A stretch of DNA of 38,250 nucleotides from Candidatus Omnitrophota bacterium (GTDB taxonomy: Bacteria; Omnitrophota; Gorgyraeia; Zapsychrales; JAHFFX01). The DNA lies in contig JAHFFY010000002.1 of NCBI GenBank assembly GCA_023247705.1, positions 1 through 38,250 on the forward strand, read 5' to 3'. Positions 15,531-23,145 of the stretch are shown here, piece by piece. Position 1 is the first letter of the stretch; the number at the start of each line of letters is the position of its first letter. Below the pieces are notes generated by a model that did not search any database, was not told the DNA's origin, and saw only the letters and a list, made by a program, of their open reading frames with translations. The translations under genes and the position numbers were made by a program.

Positions 15531-16514
15531 ATGCCTTTATCATCTTTAAACGCTAAAATCTGGTTAACCTCAGAACTAATCCGCGAAAGTAAAAGAATTA
15601 TCCTCGCCTGTCATATGCATCCCGACGGAGACGCGATCGGTTCGATGCTTGCGCTTGGTTTAGGATTGATGAAATCGAAAAAATCCGTCCTCATGCTGTG
15701 CCCGGATAAAATCCCCGAACGATATCAAACACTGCCCGGCGCTTCACAGATCAAGCGCGAATGCAAAGAAACAGCGGACCTGGCGATCAGCATTGATTGC
15801 GGCAGTCTGGTGCAGCTGTTGTCCTTGGAACAAATTTTTGAGAAATCGAAAAGGATCGTGGAGATTGACCATCATCTTTATCGTTCCAGATTCGGCGACA
15901 TTCAGCTGATTGACCGCAGTGTTTGTTCCGTGGGAGAGATCATAAAATTATTGCTCGAGGCATTAAGTATCCCGATGGATCGCAAGATCGCCGAGTGTCT
16001 TTTGATTTCCGCTTTGGTCGAAACGTCATCCTTCAGTCGGCAGGATGTCCGTCCGGAAACATTTCAGTTTTGCGCGGGATTAATGGCGTCGGGTATCAAT
16101 TTTCGCCGCATTTCCGACAGATATTACTGGAATAAAAAAATTTCCGCTGTTCATCTCTCCGGTTTAGCTCTTTCGCGCATTAAAACGCGGGCGAAAGACC
16201 AGCTGGTATGGTCGATTGTCTATAAAAAGGATTGCAAACAATTTAACGGAAGTCAGGAAGACATCGATGCGGTTCCCGATGAAATGATGATGATTAAAGA
16301 TGTCAAAATCGCGCTTTTGTTCCGGGAGATCGACGATAATATGCTGCGCGTCAGCTTAAGGGCCAGAAAAAATATCAATGTGGGACTTCTGGCGATGACG
16401 TATGGCGGTGGCGGCCATCGGGACATCGCAGGGTGCCGGATTCATAATAATTTACGCAATATCGAACAGTTTATTAATAAAGCCACCCGGTTAATTTACA
16501 CAAAGCATTCATAA
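15531..16514 (+). CDS. DHH/DHHA1 phosphoesterase, NrnA-like
   Basis: 327 residues. The DHH domain holds HMHPDGDAIGSMLALG, the metal-binding SIDCGS and EIDHHLY motifs; the DHHA1 domain has MTYGGGGHRDIAGC near the end. This architecture and length match bifunctional oligoribonuclease/pAp phosphatase (NrnA) proteins, which degrade 2-5-nt RNA fragments and 3'-phosphoadenosine 5'-phosphate. Which of the two activities dominates is not visible. It sits between PfkB and a small membrane protein in a closely packed unit. Confidence 0.88.
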   Translation: MPLSSLNAKIWLTSELIRESKRIILACHMHPDGDAIGSMLALGLGLMKSKKSVLMLCPDKIPERYQTLPGASQIKRECKETADLAISIDCGSLVQLLSLEQIFEKSKRIVEIDHHLYRSRFGDIQLIDRSVCSVGEIIKLLLEALSIPMDRKIAECLLISALVETSSFSRQDVRPETFQFCAGLMASGINFRRISDRYYWNKKISAVHLSGLALSRIKTRAKDQLVWSIVYKKDCKQFNGSQEDIDAVPDEMMMIKDVKIALLFREIDDNMLRVSLRARKNINVGLLAMTYGGGGHRDIAGCRIHNNLRNIEQFINKATRLIYTKHS

Positions 16515-16523
16515 GGGATATGG

Positions 16524-16787
16524 ATGAAAGAACTCATTGATCATGTCGGATTGGTCGCTTCGATTATTTTGCCGTTGTGGAATATCCCTTTAGTGATTAA
16601 TATTGTTAAACGCAAATCTTCCAGCGATATTAGCATCTGGTGGGTGCTGGGCGTGTGGGTGTCGATTGTTCTTATGCTTCCTTCCGGGCTCATTTCCCCT
16701 GATTTGAAATGGAAAATGTTTAATATCGTCAATTTTGTTTTGTTCTCGAGCGTTGTTGTCGTCACCATTAAATATCGTAAAGGTTAA
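16524..16787 (+). CDS. Small PQ-loop (SemiSWEET-like) membrane protein
   Basis: 87 residues with three hydrophobic segments. The first ends in LPLWNIPLVINIVKRKSSSDISIWWVLGVW, which has the shape of the MtN3/SemiSWEET PQ-loop repeat (P-x-P-x-ix-x-KSS-x-DIS). The third is FNIVNFVLFSSVVVVTIKY. SemiSWEETs are dimeric sugar uniporters; the usual P-Q pair is not intact here (the Trp-Asn replaces parts), so transport of a sugar is only a possibility. AAGGGATAT sits 5 bases before the ATG. Six bases separate it from era, so co-transcription is likely. Confidence 0.6.
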   Translation: MKELIDHVGLVASIILPLWNIPLVINIVKRKSSSDISIWWVLGVWVSIVLMLPSGLISPDLKWKMFNIVNFVLFSSVVVVTIKYRKG

Positions 16788-16792
16788 TTGAT

Positions 16793-17731
16793 ATGATGGA
16801 TGAAGTTTCCCAAAAACATTCTGAAACGCCGTCACGCTGCGGTTTTGTGTCGATCATCGGTCGCCCTAATGTGGGCAAGTCGACGTTACTTAACACAATT
16901 ATCGGCGAGAAGATCGCGATTGTCTCCAAAGTCCCCCAAACGACCCGCAATCAGATCAAAGGGATTTATACCGATGAACGAGGCCAGATCATTTTTGTCG
17001 ATACGCCTGGGGTTTATCTGGGGAAAGATAAACTTGATCAGCTGTTGATCAAGACTTCGTTTGCCACTCTCGAGGACGCCGATTGCGTGATCCATCTAGT
17101 TGACTCAAGCGAGCAGACGGGGGAAGAGGAAGAAGAAATCGTCAGAAGATTGTCAACGGCGAGAGTCCCGGTGATCCTGGGATTGAACAAGATTGATTTA
17201 AAAGGACATTTTCTTCCGCGGTATATCGCGCTTTGGAAAAAGATGAGAGGCTGTCCGGTGACGGAAATGAAATCGTTTCTGCTTCTTCCCTTGTCCGGCA
17301 AAACTAAAATGAACGTGGACAAATTGCTGGATGCGATTTTTGAATTCCTGCCGGAAGGGCCGGCGTTATATTCTCCAGATACCGTTACCGATTTACCTCA
17401 AAAGATCGCAATCGGCGATATCATCCGTGAAAAATTACTGACGATCATGCGCGATGAAGTGCCTCATTCCATCGCCGTTCACGTCGAAGCGATACAACCC
17501 AAGAAAAAGGATGTCCTCTTCATCAGCGCCATTATTTTTGTTGAACGCGATTCTCAAAAAGAGATTGTGATTGGAAAAGACGGCCAGATCATCAAGAAAA
17601 TCGGAACGCTGGCGCGCAAAGAACTGGAACCGCTTTTAGGCAGCAGGATTTTTCTGGAATTGCACGTCAAGTCGCAGAAGAAATGGCGGGACAATCTTTC
17701 TTTTCTGCAAGAATTAGGTTATGACGATTAA
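16793..17731 (+). CDS. era: GTPase Era
   Basis: 312 residues. The G domain has GRPNVGKSTLLN (G1), QTTRNQIKG (G2), FVDTPGVY (G3) and LNKIDL (G4). The C-terminal KH domain has FVERDSQKEIVIGKDGQIIKKIGTLARKELE. Era binds 16S rRNA near its 3' end for 30S maturation. Two in-frame ATGs are adjacent (16793 and 16796) with AAAGG upstream. The end overlaps nnrE by 11 bases. Confidence 0.95.
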   Translation: MMDEVSQKHSETPSRCGFVSIIGRPNVGKSTLLNTIIGEKIAIVSKVPQTTRNQIKGIYTDERGQIIFVDTPGVYLGKDKLDQLLIKTSFATLEDADCVIHLVDSSEQTGEEEEEIVRRLSTARVPVILGLNKIDLKGHFLPRYIALWKKMRGCPVTEMKSFLLLPLSGKTKMNVDKLLDAIFEFLPEGPALYSPDTVTDLPQKIAIGDIIREKLLTIMRDEVPHSIAVHVEAIQPKKKDVLFISAIIFVERDSQKEIVIGKDGQIIKKIGTLARKELEPLLGSRIFLELHVKSQKKWRDNLSFLQELGYDD

Positions 17732-18422
17732 AACGGCGAGGAGACTAAAAACGCTCAGCGCGCAACAGATCAGGGCGCTGGACCGCTTCGCGATCGAATC
17801 GATAGGAATTTCATCGGCTGTTTTAATGGAAAATGCAGGACGGGCGGTCGCAGATGAAATTTTGAGATCTCTTCAGAAAAATCCGCGTGCGCAGGTCAGT
17901 GTGTTTTGCGGCTTGGGCAATAATGCTGGCGATGGTTTTGTGGCCGTAAGATATTTAATCAATGCCGGGATTAAGACTAAAACTTTTCTTATCGGGAATC
18001 CGGATCATTTAAAGCCGGACGCGATAAGTAATTTTAAAATTCTGGATCAACTAAAATGTAAAGTTGATATCAATCCCAGCCCAAGAGAGTATGAAAAAGA
18101 AATAGGGCGTTCGGTGGTGCTGGTCGATGCTTTATTTGGCGTTGGTTTAAACCGCGTTATTTTAGATCCGTTTAAAAGCGTCATCGCAGCCATGAATCTT
18201 AAGCAAAAGCGGTTTATTGTTTCCGTGGATATTCCATCGGGACTGGATGCGACCACGGGAAAAGTTTATGGCGGATGTATCCAAGCGTCCAGGACGGTGA
18301 CGTTTACTTTTGCCAAAAGAGGATTTTTCTTGCATGAAGGACCGAAACACACCGGGAAAGTGATCATTGCCGATATCGGTATTCCGGTCAATCTGATTCG
18401 TGGTGAAAAATATGGCGCGTAA
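17721..18422 (+). CDS. nnrE: NAD(P)H-hydrate epimerase (YjeF_N domain)
   Basis: 233 residues. It holds LSAQQIRALDRFAIE, VLMENAGRAVADEI, FCGLGNNAGDGFVAVRYLI, VDALFGVGLNR and VSVDIPSGLDATTGKVYG, the signature of the epimerase that interconverts R- and S-NAD(P)HX, damaged nicotinamide cofactors. The C-terminal dehydratase (NnrD/YjeF_C) domain of the usual bifunctional protein is missing, so this is a stand-alone epimerase. It overlaps era by 11 bases and the next gene by the same amount (ATG 18412). Confidence 0.88.
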   Translation: MTIKTARRLKTLSAQQIRALDRFAIESIGISSAVLMENAGRAVADEILRSLQKNPRAQVSVFCGLGNNAGDGFVAVRYLINAGIKTKTFLIGNPDHLKPDAISNFKILDQLKCKVDINPSPREYEKEIGRSVVLVDALFGVGLNRVILDPFKSVIAAMNLKQKRFIVSVDIPSGLDATTGKVYGGCIQASRTVTFTFAKRGFFLHEGPKHTGKVIIADIGIPVNLIRGEKYGA

Positions 18423-19074
18423 ACAAATAGATATCAGAAGAGTCGTCGAGGGATTACGCTGGGCCACCAAAGACCTTCCTGATCCGTCGGTAACAATGGT
18501 GGGAAAGAAATGGAAAAATCCTTTTTTGGTCCTAATCTCGTGTCTTTTAAGTTTGCGTACCAAAGACGAAACGACCCTGCCCGCTTCAGAGCGTTTATTT
18601 AAATTAGCCGACAACCCTCAAGATATGTTGCGCTTGAGCCTTGATCAAATTCAAAAGGCGATTTATCCGGTTGGATTTTACAAAACCAAGGCGCGCAGTA
18701 TTCATTCCATCTGCAGTCATTTGATCGACCGGTATGCAGGTCAGGTTCCGGATGACATCGATGAATTGTTGACGTTGCACGGTGTTGGCCGTAAAACAGC
18801 TAACCTTGTTTTGACGGAAGGGTTCGGCAAATTAGGCGTCTGTGTCGATACGCATGTCCATCGCATTTCGAATCGTCTTGGATACGTTAAAACGAAAACC
18901 CCGGAAGAGACCGAATGGAGTTTAAGAAAAAAACTTCCCAAGGAATTCTGGATTGAATATAATTCGCTTCTGGTGGTGTGGGGGCAGAATGTTTGTAAGC
19001 CGATATCACCTTTTTGTTCTGACTGCCCTATCAGCAATGATTGCCTGCGGGTTGGTGTGTCAACTAGTCGATAA
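18412..19074 (+). CDS. nth: Endonuclease III, DNA glycosylase/AP lyase
   Basis: 220 residues from ATG 18412 (GTG codons at 18400 and 18403 are possible alternatives). The helix-hairpin-helix LHGVGRKTANLVL carries Lys128 and VDTHVHRISNRLG carries Asp146; they are 18 residues apart, as Lys120 and Asp138 are in E. coli Nth. The C-terminus has Cys-x6-Cys-x2-Cys-x5-Cys (CKPISPFCSDCPISNDC), exactly the iron-sulfur loop. It excises oxidised pyrimidines and cleaves the AP site. The gene overlaps nnrE by 11 bases. Confidence 0.93.
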   Translation: MARKQIDIRRVVEGLRWATKDLPDPSVTMVGKKWKNPFLVLISCLLSLRTKDETTLPASERLFKLADNPQDMLRLSLDQIQKAIYPVGFYKTKARSIHSICSHLIDRYAGQVPDDIDELLTLHGVGRKTANLVLTEGFGKLGVCVDTHVHRISNRLGYVKTKTPEETEWSLRKKLPKEFWIEYNSLLVVWGQNVCKPISPFCSDCPISNDCLRVGVSTSR

Positions 19075-19122
19075 AAATAATGAGGATCAATTTATTCATG
19101 AGCTGCGTGAGTTTATAACGAT

Positions 19123-20418
19123 ATGGATAGAAAGTTTTTTTTATATTTTTCGGAAATCCTGGGAAAAGCCGTCCAGGATGAACAGGGCCGTTATCTCGGG
19201 AAAATCAACGATATTGCCATGAAGATGAACGGCGAAATTTATCCCAAGGCCAATTCCCTGACGGTTAAAAGAGGATTATTTAAAAGGGAATTCGCTAAGG
19301 TGGCCTGGGAAGATGTGAAAGAAGTCGCGGACGACCACATTAAGATTGCAGCCGATCCTCAAAAAATTTTTTTTTCCACCGAATGCGTTGAATGCGAATT
19401 TTCTTTATGCCGTGACATTCTCGATCAACAGATCGTTGATATCTACAACCGAAAGGTTGTGCGCGTCAATGATCTGCATTTGCTGAGGGCGGATAATTAT
19501 TTATATCTGGCGCATGTGGATGTCGGCATTAGAGGACTGGTCCGTCGTTTGGAATGGACCGAGATCATTGATTGGATTGTGAAGATGCTTGCCCCGCATT
19601 CTCCTTATTTAAGTCGTGAAGATTTGATCTCATGGAAGAGCGCCCAGGTTTTGACGTTGGGAAGAGTCAAAAATGTATTGCGTTTGGATGTTGCCCGGCA
19701 AAAGCTGACCAAAATTCCCCCGACGGAATTGGCTGACATTATGGAAGATTTGAATGTTTTCGAGAAAAAGAATTTTTTTAAATCGCTGGATGTAAATTTG
19801 CAGCGGAAGGTGTTCACCGACCTTGTGACCTCACAGCAAGCCGAACTGATCGAAGAGTTGGATGAAAAAGAGGTCGTTAATCTTCTCGAGAATATTCCCT
19901 CGGATGAAGCCGCGGACTTGCTGTCCAAAATCCCGCCGCGCAAAACGCGCCAGCTGATGAAACTTCTCGAGACCAAAACATCGAAGAAGCTCAGCAAACT
20001 TTTGAAGTTTTCCAAAAATTCCGCCGGCGGTTTGATGGCGACGGAATATCTTTATCTGCCGCAAACAGCTTTCGTAAAAGACGCCATGCAGAAGATCAAA
20101 GAAAACACCCAGCATCCGGGAAATATTTATTACATTTATCTCGTGGACGAGCAGCATCGGCTGATCGGCGTCACCACGGTCAAGAATTTCATCAATTGCG
20201 ATCTGGAAATGCCGTTAATTGAAACGAAAATCCTTAATAATATTTTTGTCCGTACGGATGATAGCATTGAGAAAGTCGCTCTCTTGTTGGAGAAATACAA
20301 ATTTAATGTGATCCCGGTTTTAAACGAGGAGAACATCCTGCAAGGGGTCATTACGATCGATGACGTTATGGAAGAGTTGATATCCTTGGCCTGGCGGAAA
20401 TATAAAGAAAAAATATAA
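19123..20418 (+). CDS. Soluble MgtE-N/CBS regulatory protein with PRC-barrel segments
   Basis: 431 residues without membrane helices. About residues 1-80 and 95-150 look like two PRC-barrel units (VQDEQGRYLGKINDI, IVDIYNRKVVRVNDLHLLRA). About 190-300 is MgtE intracellular N domain (LTKIPPTELADIMEDLNV, DLVTSQQAELIEELDEKEVVNLLENIPSDEAADLLSKI). About 305-425 carries two CBS motifs (SAGGLMATEYLYL, IYLVDEQHRLIGVTTVKNFI, FNVIPVLNEENILQGVITIDDVMEELI). In MgtE these parts gate a magnesium channel by binding Mg2+; here the channel is absent and an Nramp transporter gene follows 12-40 bases on. It may be the regulator of that transporter. Confidence 0.85.
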   Translation: MDRKFFLYFSEILGKAVQDEQGRYLGKINDIAMKMNGEIYPKANSLTVKRGLFKREFAKVAWEDVKEVADDHIKIAADPQKIFFSTECVECEFSLCRDILDQQIVDIYNRKVVRVNDLHLLRADNYLYLAHVDVGIRGLVRRLEWTEIIDWIVKMLAPHSPYLSREDLISWKSAQVLTLGRVKNVLRLDVARQKLTKIPPTELADIMEDLNVFEKKNFFKSLDVNLQRKVFTDLVTSQQAELIEELDEKEVVNLLENIPSDEAADLLSKIPPRKTRQLMKLLETKTSKKLSKLLKFSKNSAGGLMATEYLYLPQTAFVKDAMQKIKENTQHPGNIYYIYLVDEQHRLIGVTTVKNFINCDLEMPLIETKILNNIFVRTDDSIEKVALLLEKYKFNVIPVLNEENILQGVITIDDVMEELISLAWRKYKEKI

Positions 20419-20457
20419 AAGGGACGCAGATTGAACGGAAAGCAATGGGAGAGCCGA

Positions 20458-21702
20458 ATGAGTTTTAAAGATCATAAAATGATCAAGAGCATTGTTTTGT
20501 TCTTTTCCGTTATGGGGCCGGGAATTATCACCGCAAGTGTCGGGAACAATTCCGCCGGGATCGCCACCTATTCTCTGGCCGGGGCGCATTTCGGATATAA
20601 CTTGATCTGGTGTTTTCTCCCCATGACGATCGCATTAATCATTGCCCAAGAAATGTCCGCGCGCATGGCTGTCGCCACCGGTAAAGGACTCGCGGATTTA
20701 ATCCGTGAAAATTTCGGAGTGAAGATTACGTTTTACCTGATGTTGATTTTTTTCATTACGAATTTAATCTGTATTATGGCGGAATTCTCGGGGATCGCGG
20801 CGAGCATGGAGATTTTTCATATCAGTAAATATATTTCTGTACCTGTTTCCGCATTTCTGGTCTGGATGCTGGTCGTTAAAGGAACGTATAAATTGATGGA
20901 ACGGATTTTTTTGGGCCTTTCCTTTCTTTATATTTCTTATATCATCTCCGGAATCATTGCTCATCCGAATTGGAAAATCGCCTTTAACCAGATTATATTT
21001 CCGCAAACCAAACTTAATTTTGAATCGACCGTGATGTTGATTGGGATGATCGGAACGACGATCACGCCTTGGATGCAGTTTTATCTTCAATCAACGATTG
21101 TTGAAAAAAGGATCAGTGTCGATGATTATGGCCACGAGCGTCTGGATGTGGTGATCGGATGCATCCTTTCGACGGTTGTCGCTTTTTTTATCGTGATCGC
21201 GTGCGCGGCGACGTTGTTCAATTCCGGTATCCGCGTCGAGACGGTTCAAGACGCCGCTTTAGCATTGAATCCCCTTGCCGGACCGTATGCCAGCGCGCTT
21301 TTTGCGTTCGGATTGTTTAACGCGGCCATCTTTGCGGTTTCGATTTTACCATTGTCAACGGCCTATTGTATCTGCGAAGGGATGGGGTGGGATGAAGGGG
21401 TGGATAAACAATTCGAAGAAGCCCCCGAATTTTTTAGCTTATATACAGCGATGATTGTGATCGGGGCGGGGATTGTTCTGATTCCCAAGTTCCCGTTGTT
21501 AAAAGTGATGTATCTTTCTCAGGTGGGCAACGGCGTTCTGCTTCCGGTCATTATGATTTTTATGCTTTCTTTAATCAATAATAAAAGCGTGATGGGCGAA
21601 TTCACAAATACCAAAATGTTTAATATGGTTGCGACCCTGATCACGGTTGTCGTTATTATTTTAAATATTCTCATGATTTTCTTCTCTTTATTACATTATT
21701 AA
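20458..21702 (+). CDS. Nramp/SLC11-related metal transporter with altered TM1 motif
   Basis: 414 residues from ATG 20458, which follows GGGAGAG by about 5 bases; TTG 20431 is an alternative. It has about 11 membrane helices and the Nramp fold: GPGIITASV... in TM1, AGAHFGYNLIW, TTITPWMQFYLQS in TM6. In classical Nramps TM1 carries DPGN and TM6 MPH; here the aligned positions read NSAG and TPWM, so the metal-binding Asp is absent. Related non-classical Nramps include magnesium- and aluminium-associated branches. The adjacent MgtE-type regulatory gene points to a divalent cation, possibly Mg2+. Substrate remains an inference. Confidence 0.82.
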   Translation: MSFKDHKMIKSIVLFFSVMGPGIITASVGNNSAGIATYSLAGAHFGYNLIWCFLPMTIALIIAQEMSARMAVATGKGLADLIRENFGVKITFYLMLIFFITNLICIMAEFSGIAASMEIFHISKYISVPVSAFLVWMLVVKGTYKLMERIFLGLSFLYISYIISGIIAHPNWKIAFNQIIFPQTKLNFESTVMLIGMIGTTITPWMQFYLQSTIVEKRISVDDYGHERLDVVIGCILSTVVAFFIVIACAATLFNSGIRVETVQDAALALNPLAGPYASALFAFGLFNAAIFAVSILPLSTAYCICEGMGWDEGVDKQFEEAPEFFSLYTAMIVIGAGIVLIPKFPLLKVMYLSQVGNGVLLPVIMIFMLSLINNKSVMGEFTNTKMFNMVATLITVVVIILNILMIFFSLLHY

Positions 21703-21799
21703 CGAGATTTGCCTCCCCTGCATCACGTGAAAGACAGCCTTTCGGATGCCAAAATCGTCGTCGAATCGTTAAAAATCCCAAAAAATGTTTTAAAACTAT

Positions 21800-21828
21800 T
21801 TGACATTATTTTTAGTGTGTGATAAAAA
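21800..21828 (+). promoter_or_regulatory. Sigma-70-like promoter upstream of the Ddl-like gene
   Basis: Consensus TTGACA (21800-21805), exactly 17 bp, then TAAAAA (21823-21828) in an AT-rich stretch. A transcript would start near 21835, giving a leader of about 120 nt up to the terminator at 21919-21956. Confidence 0.55.
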
Positions 21829-21834
21829 ATAATT

Positions 21835-21956
21835 GTTTTATTAAAAATAAAAATTAAAGAATAAATTTTTGTTTTAGTTCATCAGGAGAATATAAAAAGT
21901 TGAATTAAATTTTTTGAAAAGGGACCATAAAAGCAGCAGAGGTCCCTTATTTTTTT
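21835..21956 (+). ncRNA. Possible short leader RNA or small RNA
   Basis: Defined only by the promoter at 21800-21828 and the terminator at 21919-21956: a transcript of about 120 nt, AT-rich. Around 21885 it contains TCAGGAGAATA, a good ribosome-binding site not followed by a sizeable reading frame. No known riboswitch class was recognised. Whether the RNA is a separate small RNA or an attenuated leader of the downstream gene cannot be told from sequence. Confidence 0.35.
21919..21956 (+). terminator. Intrinsic terminator 12 bases before an ATG
   Basis: AAGGGACC (21919-21926), a 14-nt loop and GGTCCCTT (21941-21948) are followed by ATTTTTTT. This is a classical intrinsic terminator. It lies between a consensus promoter and the start codon of the Ddl-like gene (21969), with no room for another gene, so it either ends a short RNA or acts as an attenuator. 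Confidence 0.8.
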
Positions 21957-21968
21957 GAGATCAATATT

Positions 21969-22997
21969 ATGAAAATTGGATTAACATTTGATTTAAAAAG
22001 CGATTGGCAGATTAGCCCCGGCGATCCTATTGATGCCAGTGCGGAGTTCGATACACCGAAAACAATCGAGGATCTCTCTCACGCGTTAAATTCTTTCGGA
22101 CATACCGTTAAAAGGATTGGAAATGTGAAAAACCTTTTGCAGCAGCTTGATGATTTAGATGTGGATATCGTTTTTAATATCTGCGAAGGCGTTGCGGGAA
22201 GAAACAGGGAGTCTCAAGTTCCGGTGATCCTGGAAACCATCGGGATCCCGTGTCTGGGCTCCGACGGATTAACATTGGGGATTACGTTAGATAAAGTCGT
22301 CGCGAAAAAATGTTTTATCGCCGATGGAATTCCGACGCCGCGTTTTTTCGTGGCCCATCACACCAAACAGCTCAAAGAGTTGAACCAGATCGGTTTTCCG
22401 TTGATTGTTAAAGCCATCAGGGAAGGTTCTTCGAAAGGGTTAAGTGAAAAATCGAGGGTCACGGATTTTGCCGGGTTGAAAAAACAAGTCGAGTTCATTA
22501 ACGATACTTATCAACAGCCGGCGCTGGTGGAAGAATTTATTCGTGGAACGGAATTTACCGTTGCGGTGATGGGCAATGAGAAACCGGAAGCGCTGCCGGT
22601 CGTTCAGGTATCCATTGATGGTGTGGTCAATTTGGGAGATGATTTTTATACGTTTTCGCGATTGTTGAATCCCGATCGGGTTCAATACATCTGCCCCACC
22701 AAGATTCCGGCCCCATTGGATCGCAAACTCAAAGATTTGGCTGTGAGAGCTTATAAATCGGTCGAGTGTCAGGATTTTGGCCGCGTTGATTTTCGCGTGG
22801 ACGAACAGGGAAATCCCTACGTTTTAGAAATCAATCCGTTACCATGTTTAGCTACGAATGATGTTTTTTTCTTTACGGCTAAGGCTTTAGGGGTGGGCTA
22901 TGAAGAAATGATCAATAAAATTTTGGAATTCGGGTTAAAAAGGTATGGATTAAACCCAACTTTTTCTAATGAAAAAGTTGCCCGTAGGGCCCACTGA
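21969..22997 (+). CDS. D-alanine-D-alanine ligase-like ATP-grasp protein
   Basis: 342 residues. The ATP-grasp core is clear: FNICEGVAGRNRESQVP and IGIPCLGSDGLTLGITLDK, FPLIVKAIREGSSKGLSEKSRV (ATP loop), LVEEFIRGTEFTVAVMG and DFGRVDFRVDEQGNPYVLEINPLP (Mg2+ residues). The canonical Ddl N-terminal GGxSxExxVS motif is lacking: the start reads KIGLTFDLKSDW and ASAEFDTPKTIEDL. It therefore belongs to a Ddl-related branch whose product may not be the cell-wall dipeptide. It is the direct upstream neighbour of lysine 2,3-aminomutase. Ribosome-binding site is weak, as the terminator T-run almost reaches the start. Confidence 0.82.
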   Translation: MKIGLTFDLKSDWQISPGDPIDASAEFDTPKTIEDLSHALNSFGHTVKRIGNVKNLLQQLDDLDVDIVFNICEGVAGRNRESQVPVILETIGIPCLGSDGLTLGITLDKVVAKKCFIADGIPTPRFFVAHHTKQLKELNQIGFPLIVKAIREGSSKGLSEKSRVTDFAGLKKQVEFINDTYQQPALVEEFIRGTEFTVAVMGNEKPEALPVVQVSIDGVVNLGDDFYTFSRLLNPDRVQYICPTKIPAPLDRKLKDLAVRAYKSVECQDFGRVDFRVDEQGNPYVLEINPLPCLATNDVFFFTAKALGVGYEEMINKILEFGLKRYGLNPTFSNEKVARRAH

Positions 22998-23030
22998 TTA
23001 AATCTCTCCGAGATTTAATCACGCTGTGGG
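22990..23030. repeat. Tight inverted repeat at the stop codon of the Ddl-like gene
   Basis: TGATTAAATCTC (22995-23006), loop TCC and GAGATTTAATCA (23010-23021) form a perfect 12-bp stem, extended by CCCAC (22990-22994) with GTGGG (23026-23030) across a small bulge. The TGA in the left arm is the stop codon. There is no T-tract, so simple termination is unlikely; protection of the 3' end or an operator are alternatives. Confidence 0.7.
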
Positions 23031-23032
23031 GG

Positions 23033-23082
23033 TTAAATCCAAAAATTTTTTCTTTTCTAGGACAAGTAATTTTTGGATTTAA
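23033..23082. repeat. 15-bp perfect inverted repeat upstream of kamA
   Basis: TTAAATCCAAAAATT (23033-23047) and its exact complement AATTTTTGGATTTAA (23068-23082) flank a 20-nt loop. Both this and the previous repeat have the core TTAAATC. A further GC-rich fold can be drawn in the kamA leader at 23092-23129 (GCCAAGCC with GGCTGGC, GTGT with ACAC), ending just before the AAGGAGG ribosome-binding site. Confidence 0.68.
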
Positions 23083-23145
23083 TAACGGCAAACGCCAAGC
23101 CGCGAGTGTGAAGAAATTACACCTGGCTGGCAAGGAGGCAAAATC

